Source of the DNA: Didymella arachidicola
Taxonomy: Eukaryota; Ascomycota; Dothideomycetes; Pleosporales; Didymellaceae
DNA: 64,000 nucleotides
Direction: 5' to 3'
Assembly (NCBI GenBank): GCA_016630955.3
Contig: CM049996.1
Location: forward strand, 1,674,001 to 1,738,000
Part shown: one piece after another, positions 57,180-64,000 of the stretch
How positions within the stretch are numbered: position 1 is the stretch's first letter
Layout: each line of letters opens with the position of its first letter
Notes under the pieces: generated by a model
What the model was told of the DNA's origin: nothing
Databases searched by the model: none
The model's input: the letters and a program-made list of their open reading frames with translations, nothing else
Program-made: the position numbers and the translations under genes

Positions 57180-57708
57180 GGGGGTGCTTGTTATGATTTC
57201 TTTGCATATATTTATCTATATTTCTATTCAAGACACATTAAAGATACTTCGAGTGCTAAATACCATGAGAGTATCAAATAGTAGCTCTTGCGCCCACACA
57301 TTCGCACAGCCTCGCGGCGTCCACTCACCTCCCTCGCCGATGCGGCCTTCGAGAAGCAACGAGACTGGTCGGAACCAGCGGGCCGATCAAGCAGTGTTGA
57401 GAACATGATCACAGCCCACTGGCCCAGTTCGAGAACGACAAACTACAATGCCAGACACAGAGATCACGATCGTCTAACAGTGACGACGCTCTTCACTCCG
57501 GGACTAAAGGTAAATTACATCCATACCCTACCAACAACCCGCTTGCCCTCTTGTCCCCTCATCGGAAACAAGAAGTACAAAAAGCAAGAATTAAAAAAAA
57601 TGAATGGCCCGAAGTGCTCAAAACCCAACACAGCACATGTAAAATACCCCCTTACCGCTGAAAACCCCAGGACCCTAAACTGCCCTGGACAATCTAGTTC
57701 TCACCCTC
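57180..57708. other. Intergenic between convergent genes
   Basis: 530 bp between the 3' ends of the GMC gene (+) and the ATPase gene (-). Probably terminators only. A TATA/poly-A-like A/T stretch follows the GMC stop. Confidence 0.5.
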
Positions 57709-60700
57709 CTATCCATCGACCTCGACCACTTCCAGCTTATCGTTCTTTTTCTCTTTCTCCTTCTCCCTCTCTATCTCCCTCTCCCTCTCTTCAACAGCCC
57801 TGTTCCACGCTTCGTCGCGCTCACTCAACACCTCCACCTTATCCAACCCCGTCCACCTCCTCCCATAATCCCTCCAACGCATCTGAAACGCAATAACAAC
57901 CACAGGTAACACACTAACCAGCTCGCCGAGCCCCGCCCACTGTGGGGGGATCTTGACCTCCTGTCCGCCCTGCTTAATGCCTGCGAACGCACCAGCAGCC
58001 AACAGCACGGCACCGAGATTGTACACTGCGCCCCAGATGAAGTTTGCGATGATTCTCCTGTATGCTGCGCGAGCGATGTCCAACGCGATCAGAACGTCGC
58101 CCAGGCGGTCCGTCAGGAGCATGACGTCGGCGGCCTGCTTGGCGACGTCGCTGCCTGAATGGTAGGAATGCATGTGCACGCCAACATCTGCCTGCTTTAG
58201 CGCAACGGCGTCGTTTGTTCCGTCGCCGATGAATAGCACGATGCGGTTTTTCTGCTTCCACTGGTGCTCCTGGACGTCTTGGATGTACTTACGCTTGCCC
58301 TCTGGCTTGCATCTTGACTTGGTGTAGCGCTTGGGAATCTCAAAGGCATGTGCGACGGCGTCGACTGCGCCCTGGGAGTCGCCGCTAAGCATGTGGACGG
58401 TGATATGGCGTTGTTTGAGGGCGGTGATGACGGCTGCCGCGGCGGGTTTGGGTGTGTCGCGGAGCTTGAAGACAGCAGCGAGCTTGCCCTGGATGGTAAC
58501 GACGAGGTGACTGGCGTTTGAGTCTTCGACAGGGTAGTTCAACCAGTCAGGACTCCCGGCGCAGACTTCTAAATCTCGGGAGGCGGTGAATCCGCGGATG
58601 CCGCAGCCGGGTATGTTGGTGATACTGTGCACTGCCATGGGCGAAAGGTCCGGCTCATCGTCCAAAGAGGCCTCTTTGACGATGAAACGCCATACTCCGA
58701 GGGAGATGGGGTGCTTGTTGTCGCGCAACAGACCGAGGAGAATGCGTTTGGTGAGCAAAAGATCCGAGATGCCGTAGTACTCTGCACTCAGGACGGAGAA
58801 GAAGCCTGTAGTGAGGGTGCCTGTCTTGTCGAAGATAACATCTGTAACTCCGCGTGCGACTTCCAGCTTTTGGGGATCACGAAAGATGACCCCATATCGT
58901 GCGGCGACACCACCTGCGATGAGAACTACCATAGGTACAGCGAGACCGATAGCGCATGGACAGGAGACAATAAGCGTTGCAATAGCGTATGTGATAGCTC
59001 TGACCACAGCGTCTGACCAGCCATTATTGTTGTGGAATCGGTCGACGAGCAGCCAGATAAGGAAGACAAGGGACCCGATGGCGGCGATGGCAGGCACGAA
59101 CCAGCCAGCAATTCTGTCGGCGAGGGCCTGGATCTTTGGTTGCGTCAACTCTGCGCCTTCCACCATTGCTGCGATCTTGTGGACAGTATTCTCATGCAGC
59201 AGCGATTTGAGGGTGACAAGAAGCGTTCCGTTGCCGTTCATGGTGCCCGCGTACACCTTGGACTCTACACTCTTTGCAACAGGCATCGACTCGCCTGTGA
59301 GCATGGACTCGTCAACCTCGGATCCGCCGTAGTATACAATACCGTCGGTGACAATTCGAGTGTGGGGAGGCACTTTGAACTTGTCGCCGTACTGCAACAG
59401 TCGCACATCGATCTCCGCGGCGGGCGCATCCGGGGAGCGTACATTGTTTTGTCCGATGAGAAGAGCTCTGTCGGTTTGCAGGGACCGAAAGGATACAGCC
59501 TTTGCTGCTCGATAGCGAGCATACTCGTTGATGACCCGGCCGAAAAGTATTAAAGTGACCAGCAAAGTGGATGTTTCGAAGAATGAGTCTGAGTCCAGAG
59601 GGTCACCAGTCAGACGGAAGGCATACAGTACAATGCTAAAAGCGTATGCGGTCGTGGTACTCAAAGTGATCAGTAAGTCCATGTCAAGTGTCCTCGAATA
59701 CCACAGCGACCTCAGTGCGCTCGGTAAGAATTCGACCCAGGCGATGATTTGAACGATGGTGGCGAGTACGACCGAGGCATGGGCGTACGCAAGGTTATTG
59801 TGGTCAACAGGTGCCCACGCAAATACCAAGACTGGTATCGTAAGGACGAGTGCAGGAAGCAACCAGATCAACGCACGCCTGCTTTGCTTTGCGCCGAGCT
59901 CAAGGCTTGAGTGCGCCGGTAATGGCGCAAGATCCATGTCATCGTAGTTCATACGATAGAAACGATATACTTCGCGTGCCCCGATCACTCTCGCATTATA
60001 GTGGACACGGGCTTTCAACGGCTGTCGCTGTATAGTTGAGACTGCATTCGTCGTTCGGCCAGGCAACGCCTTCTCCGAGGTCTGAACATTGGCAGGCTTA
60101 ACCGCCCATCGGTCTGTTCTAGTAGACCGAGCGGATTCCCAGAACGGCTTGCGAGGCTGTGGAAGCTCAACTGAGATGATGCCCTCCGGTAGGTCTTTGC
60201 GATCGAAAGCACGAGGATCGTGATGAACAAGCTCCAGAACTTGATTGTTGGGCCCGGTGTCTTGTTCGAACGTGTATCCAGTTGCATTACTCAGCTTCTG
60301 AACCGCAACATCGATGGTGATCTGATTGATATCCAGATCAATCTCGAGCCGAGCCAGGACCACATTGACCTGGTGATCGCGGATAGCGGATATACGACTT
60401 ACAGCCTTCGTTATACCGGTCTCGCAGCAGCCGCACTTCAATCCTTCGATGTTGAGAACGAACCGCTGGTACTCTGTCGGGCCCTTTTCGAGATCAAGAT
60501 GACTGATGTTTTTGCTGTCTTCGCTCTTCTTCCCTGTAGTCTTTAGCACGGGTTCGGTATCTCCATGGGAAGTCCCCAAGCAACAAGTACCCTCGGAGCG
60601 TGAGTGCCTGTGAGCGTGTGCGGATGTGTGGCAATGCGAATGTGAGTGTGAATGCTGCTGCAGAGTCGTCGGTCGGAAGATGTTGGTGAGTCTGGATATG

Positions 60701-60951
60701 AATCGCCGGGGTTGTGTGCGAGGTAGGTCGTTGGATGCATCCGGAGTCCAAGATTGCGGGTCGGGGACAGGGTATAGGTTGTGCATTCCAGGTGGAATTC
60801 CTTGTCTGTGAATGATACTGGGAGGCACTTGCATGTCAGGCGGCGGAGGGCTTGCTGGTGGAGAACAATCCCAACCTGGGCGATGTGGCCATGGATCTGG
60901 CGAAGTTCGCTCGACGATGGCCTTGCGACCGATACTGAAGATAGGCGCCAT
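57709..60951 (-). CDS. P1B-type copper/heavy-metal transporting ATPase
   Basis: ATP-driven exporter of Cu+ (or a related soft metal). Single exon, 1080 residues. The N-terminus has a His-rich run ('HSHSHSHCHTSAHAHRHS', about 100-118) and a heavy-metal-associated domain (about 165-230) with 'GLKCGCCE', a CxCC variant of the usual CxxC. Then the transmembrane core, actuator 'SMLTGESMPVAK', ion-binding 'SCPCAIGLAVPM' (CPC, the P1B-1/Cu type), phosphorylation site 'FDKTGTLTTG' and 'FIGDGTNDAVALKQADVGV', with two last helices. The C-terminal tail is a Glu/Lys/Arg coiled stretch encoded by a CT/GA-rich run. No second metal-binding domain of canonical type is visible. Probably plasma or secretory membrane. 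Confidence 0.93.
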   Translation of the reverse strand: MAPIFSIGRKAIVERTSPDPWPHRPGWDCSPPASPPPPDMQVPPSIIHRQGIPPGMHNLYPVPDPQSWTPDASNDLPRTQPRRFISRLTNIFRPTTLQQHSHSHSHCHTSAHAHRHSRSEGTCCLGTSHGDTEPVLKTTGKKSEDSKNISHLDLEKGPTEYQRFVLNIEGLKCGCCETGITKAVSRISAIRDHQVNVVLARLEIDLDINQITIDVAVQKLSNATGYTFEQDTGPNNQVLELVHHDPRAFDRKDLPEGIISVELPQPRKPFWESARSTRTDRWAVKPANVQTSEKALPGRTTNAVSTIQRQPLKARVHYNARVIGAREVYRFYRMNYDDMDLAPLPAHSSLELGAKQSRRALIWLLPALVLTIPVLVFAWAPVDHNNLAYAHASVVLATIVQIIAWVEFLPSALRSLWYSRTLDMDLLITLSTTTAYAFSIVLYAFRLTGDPLDSDSFFETSTLLVTLILFGRVINEYARYRAAKAVSFRSLQTDRALLIGQNNVRSPDAPAAEIDVRLLQYGDKFKVPPHTRIVTDGIVYYGGSEVDESMLTGESMPVAKSVESKVYAGTMNGNGTLLVTLKSLLHENTVHKIAAMVEGAELTQPKIQALADRIAGWFVPAIAAIGSLVFLIWLLVDRFHNNNGWSDAVVRAITYAIATLIVSCPCAIGLAVPMVVLIAGGVAARYGVIFRDPQKLEVARGVTDVIFDKTGTLTTGFFSVLSAEYYGISDLLLTKRILLGLLRDNKHPISLGVWRFIVKEASLDDEPDLSPMAVHSITNIPGCGIRGFTASRDLEVCAGSPDWLNYPVEDSNASHLVVTIQGKLAAVFKLRDTPKPAAAAVITALKQRHITVHMLSGDSQGAVDAVAHAFEIPKRYTKSRCKPEGKRKYIQDVQEHQWKQKNRIVLFIGDGTNDAVALKQADVGVHMHSYHSGSDVAKQAADVMLLTDRLGDVLIALDIARAAYRRIIANFIWGAVYNLGAVLLAAGAFAGIKQGGQEVKIPPQWAGLGELVSVLPVVVIAFQMRWRDYGRRWTGLDKVEVLSERDEAWNRAVEEREREIEREKEKEKKNDKLEVVEVDG

Positions 60952-61905
60952 CTCTGGGCGTTCTGCTACTGACGAGACGTATCAATATGGTTGGAGTAGT
61001 GATACTCGGTGAGATGTTGCAAGAAGTTGGACTCTGCGGCGGAGAGCTTCAACAGCATGCTTGAAGGTCGTCTTCCACGTGTCACAGGTCATGTTCCAGC
61101 AGGAGCGCAGTTGCGGTTTATAGGAGTTGCATGCCTCTTGCGTGCTGGCAATGGCCCGGGAGGCCATCCGCACCTGTACGACTTGCTTGCAACCTACCAT
61201 GATGGACTGTACCGTGCCGTGTAACATGGCGTGCCATTAAGCTGATGGAGTCACAGGTCGAGAATGCGATTGTCTTACCAGTGGGGTATCGTGTGTTCGT
61301 GGGACGGAAAGGCCGCCAGTGACAGCTGCAAGTTTCCTTTGGCGAGAGGAAGGTGCGACAGAAGGTGATTGCCGTGCAGCGTCCGGTCTCGGCCTTGGGC
61401 ACTCATACGAGGCAATTGGAGGCGCCATGCAATGTCCGCTCAGCAACAAAGGCAAGCGTCAGTCAAAGAACTTGATTAGTACTGTCACGTTTCGTGGTAG
61501 TCCCAGTCGACGAGAGCGCTATTGGTGGTGATTGCAGTAACACTCTGGTATGTACGACAGACGGCAGTCATTGAGATTGTGGTTTTACGCGAATGTGCGA
61601 GCTCAATTGCGGCCGACGCTGGCGCAAAGAGACTGAGGTGTGGAGTCGCAGGGGATGGCTGACAAAAGATGTGCACGTGAGTTCGCGATTTGTTGCGTCA
61701 TCGTGTGGAGGCAGGCGGCGCAACCTTGACTTGCAGTCTTGCACACCACATCAATGTGAAACTCGACTCCCTCCACGCTTCTTACGAGACTGCTGGCCCG
61801 TACGTGCCATGCGCGCTCTGTCTCATTGTGCTAGAGCGTCTTGCCTATGTAATCTGTGTTGATCACGGTCCCCGCATTGTGCACTTCTTAGAGGCCGCTA
61901 GAGAC
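60952..61905. promoter_or_regulatory. Divergent intergenic region between ATPase and RAD4
   Basis: About 950 bp between two start codons. Short frames have no family resemblance. It contains both promoters; no metal- or damage-response site is claimed. Confidence 0.45.
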
Positions 61906-64000
61906 ATGGCAGGCACGCGAGGCCGCTCGCGCAGGACAACAGACGCACCAGCACCGCGACGGTCGCTGCGTAAGCGCAACACAGTAGAAGAGGAGCGCGA
62001 TGGCCTTCCTGAGGCGGTGCGGGAGATGCTGCACGAGGATCGGGCTGCGAAGAGAGCCGCCGACGACGAGGAGCAGAAGCCGCTCAAGAAGCGCAAGACG
62101 GCGCACGCCCAGCGGGGAGGGAGTCCGGCCACAGAGGCTCAGCCTGCAGCCAACACTGCACCCCCACGCCCTCCCAAGCCTGTGCCATCATCGCTGCCAC
62201 CCTCGCTCCTCCCATACGAACCACCAAGCAGCAATGCGCCCACCCAACAGCCAACCCGCGCGCGACAGACTATCGAAGACTCGGATGAGTCTGACGATGA
62301 CAGTGACATGGAGTGGGAAGATGCCCTGGGTGATGCCGGCGACAGTGAGTCTGGAAGCGAGGCAAGGGCGCCGCTGCAAATTGGTGATGTCTCCATCACT
62401 ATAGGCGGGAAAAAGAGCGAAGATGTCTCGACGAAGAAGAAGGTACGGCGACGAGCCATCACTTCAGTCGACAGGAAGAGACGACTGGATATACACAAGA
62501 TGCACATCCTTTGTCTCCTATACCACCTTCACCGCAGGAATGCGTGGTGCAACGATGCAAGAGTGCAGTCTGCTCTACGCAAGCTGGTCGAGCCAAAAGT
62601 CTTGACCAATCTCGTGCCAAACCCCGACCTGACCCAGTACTCGGCCTCGAAGCGCTTTGTAGATGCCCTGAACGAGCTCAAGATCCTGTGGTCGAAACGC
62701 TTCAAGGCCACCGCCAAGGGAATGTCGAAGCCCAAGTGGGCAGAGCCAGGCGCAAAAGTCCGGCCCTTCTCCGACTTTGACGACCTGGACAATCCCATGG
62801 ACAAGGATGACTTCCGTACCGCCGCTCGCACGCTGCGAGGCTCGTCTGATGTCGGTGGCCAGCTGTTTTGCGCTCTCTTGCGTGGCATTGGTATCGACAC
62901 ACGACTCGTCTGCTCGCTACAGGAGCTGCCATTTGCCTCTGCAGCACAGCCATCAACGCCACAGAAGCCAGCCCAACCCGCGAGGACAGTCACCGTGGAT
63001 CCCTACAACAAGAGCCCCGCAAAAAGTCTCACCCCTACACGCAACAAGAAGCTCTCGCGCCTTGAGCGCATCATGGGCGAACGCCATCCCGTGCTAAACA
63101 AAGCCGGTACGGGACCGAAGAAGCTGAAAGTTTTCCAGACCCCATATCCGGTGTACTGGGTCGAAGCCTTCAACTCCGCTCATCAGAAGTGGGTCCCCAT
63201 CGACCCCCTCTCGACCTTCACCATCAACGCCCCAGAGAAGCTCGAGCCACCGTTCAGTTACCTCCAAAATAGCCTCACCTACGTCATAGCTTTTGAAGCC
63301 GACTACACGGCCCACGACGTAACTCGGCGCTACGCAAAAGCCTACAACGCCAAAACACTCAAGTTCCGCGTCGAGTCCACACCTCGTGGTCCGCAGTGGT
63401 GGACACGCATTATGAAGTACTTTGCGCGCCACTCGCTGCTTCCCCGCGATACCGCCGAAGAGGCCATCCTTGCGCGCAAAGTCGCTGCAGAAGGAATTCC
63501 CAAGAACGTTCAAGACTTCAAAAACCACCCCGTCTACGTGCTCGAGCGGCACCTGCGGCACAACGAGGTCATCCACCCACTCGACGTCGTCGGCAAGGTC
63601 AACGTCGGCAGCGCCATGAACCCACGCATGGAACCCATCTATCGGCGCAAGAACGTCCATCTCGTGCGAAGTGCGGATAAATGGTACCGTCTGGGCCGCG
63701 ATGTGCTCGCCGGCGCCCAACCGCTCAAGCATGCGAAGCCTAAGAGGAATCGCTTGCCATCCATCGGACCCGACGAGCGCATCGAGGACCAAAGCGAGGA
63801 AATAGGCGCAGCATTGTACGCCGAGTTCCAGACAGAGCTGTACATCCCGCCCCCAGTCGTCCGCGGCAGAGTTCCTCGCAACGCATACGGCAACCTCGAT
63901 CTGTACGTCCCGTCCATGGTACCCCCAGGTGGTGTGCATGTACGTCACAAGCTCGCCTCCAAAGCTGCGCGGCTGTTGGGCATCGACTTCGCGGACGCGG
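61906..64000 (+). CDS. RAD4: DNA repair protein RAD4/XPC, 3' end outside the window
   Basis: Damage-recognition factor of global-genome nucleotide excision repair (nuclear, partner of Rad23). Open without intron from the ATG at 61906 to the window edge, about 698 residues seen. Basic/acidic disordered N-terminus with a Ser/Asp/Glu block (about 120-140). The transglutaminase-fold domain begins near 'HKMHILCLLYHLHRRNAWCND', includes 'FCALLRGIGIDTRLVCSLQ' and resumes with 'YPVYWVEAFNSAHQKWVPIDP'. The beta-hairpin domains follow: 'NHPVYVLERHLRHNEVIHP' (BHD1), 'PIYRRKNVHLVRSADKWYRLGR' (BHD2, shown in part), and 'RNAYGNLDLYVPSMVPPGG' (BHD3). Between the two halves of the transglutaminase fold lies a disordered insert with an in-frame Pro/Lys-rich stretch, as in other family members. 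Confidence 0.95.
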   Translation, partial: MAGTRGRSRRTTDAPAPRRSLRKRNTVEEERDGLPEAVREMLHEDRAAKRAADDEEQKPLKKRKTAHAQRGGSPATEAQPAANTAPPRPPKPVPSSLPPSLLPYEPPSSNAPTQQPTRARQTIEDSDESDDDSDMEWEDALGDAGDSESGSEARAPLQIGDVSITIGGKKSEDVSTKKKVRRRAITSVDRKRRLDIHKMHILCLLYHLHRRNAWCNDARVQSALRKLVEPKVLTNLVPNPDLTQYSASKRFVDALNELKILWSKRFKATAKGMSKPKWAEPGAKVRPFSDFDDLDNPMDKDDFRTAARTLRGSSDVGGQLFCALLRGIGIDTRLVCSLQELPFASAAQPSTPQKPAQPARTVTVDPYNKSPAKSLTPTRNKKLSRLERIMGERHPVLNKAGTGPKKLKVFQTPYPVYWVEAFNSAHQKWVPIDPLSTFTINAPEKLEPPFSYLQNSLTYVIAFEADYTAHDVTRRYAKAYNAKTLKFRVESTPRGPQWWTRIMKYFARHSLLPRDTAEEAILARKVAAEGIPKNVQDFKNHPVYVLERHLRHNEVIHPLDVVGKVNVGSAMNPRMEPIYRRKNVHLVRSADKWYRLGRDVLAGAQPLKHAKPKRNRLPSIGPDERIEDQSEEIGAALYAEFQTELYIPPPVVRGRVPRNAYGNLDLYVPSMVPPGGVHVRHKLASKAARLLGIDFADA

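Overview
The window is nuclear DNA of a filamentous ascomycete (Pezizomycotina, most likely Dothideomycetes/Pleosporales). The signs are spliced genes with very short GT-AG introns (about 47-60 bp), fungal-only families (SAT4/rhodopsin-like 7TM protein, GH115, PL4, fungal GMC oxidoreductase), a Mit1-type chromatin remodeller, a fungal NOT4 and a Fot1/pogo transposon. Genus and chromosome cannot be read from the sequence. All gene models below were spliced by eye from the genomic sequence.

Layout. 1-6.3 kb: an amino-acid permease running off the left edge, an apparently complete Fot1-type transposon inserted about 220 bp upstream of its start codon, a 5'-incomplete aspartate-aminotransferase-like gene, and two relics side by side (RNase H of a LINE-type element, and part of an MFS transporter). 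6.9-14.3 kb: a divergent housekeeping pair, a CHD/Mit1-like chromatin remodeller (-) and a mitochondrial rRNA 2'-O-methyltransferase of the MRM1 type (+). 14.3-29.4 kb: three gene-poor stretches separated by a secreted rhamnogalacturonan lyase (PL4) and a four-TM claudin-like protein. The gene-poor DNA holds imperfect repeats and many TATA-like motifs but no convincing proteins. 29.4-36.7 kb: GH115 alpha-glucuronidase, GDP-mannose pyrophosphorylase A-like protein and a 2OG-Fe(II) dioxygenase. 37.2-39.5 kb: a broken protein kinase and a DUF1349 protein. 40.0-47.3 kb: complex I 30-kDa subunit (-) divergent from NOT4 (+), with a second long reading frame downstream that may be a NOT4 C-terminal extension. 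47.3-55.2 kb: gene-poor accessory DNA with an F-box protein whose C-terminus looks truncated, a small hypothetical gene, a 7TM SAT4-type protein and a frameshifted membrane-protein relic. 55.2-64 kb: a GMC oxidoreductase, a P1B-type copper/heavy-metal ATPase and the 5' part of RAD4/XPC, cut by the right edge.

Functionally the window mixes conserved informational and energy genes (chromatin, mRNA decay/ubiquitination, DNA repair, mitochondrial ribosome, complex I) with accessory genes for plant-polymer use (PL4, GH115), oxidation (GMC, 2OG oxygenase), sensing (SAT4 type) and metal export. There is no clear biosynthetic gene cluster. The clearest unusual features are the intact transposon with perfect 69-bp inverted repeats, the phase-compatible long splice that could join NOT4 to the downstream frame, the number of decaying genes, and an unexplained repeat cluster at 27.2-28.0 kb.
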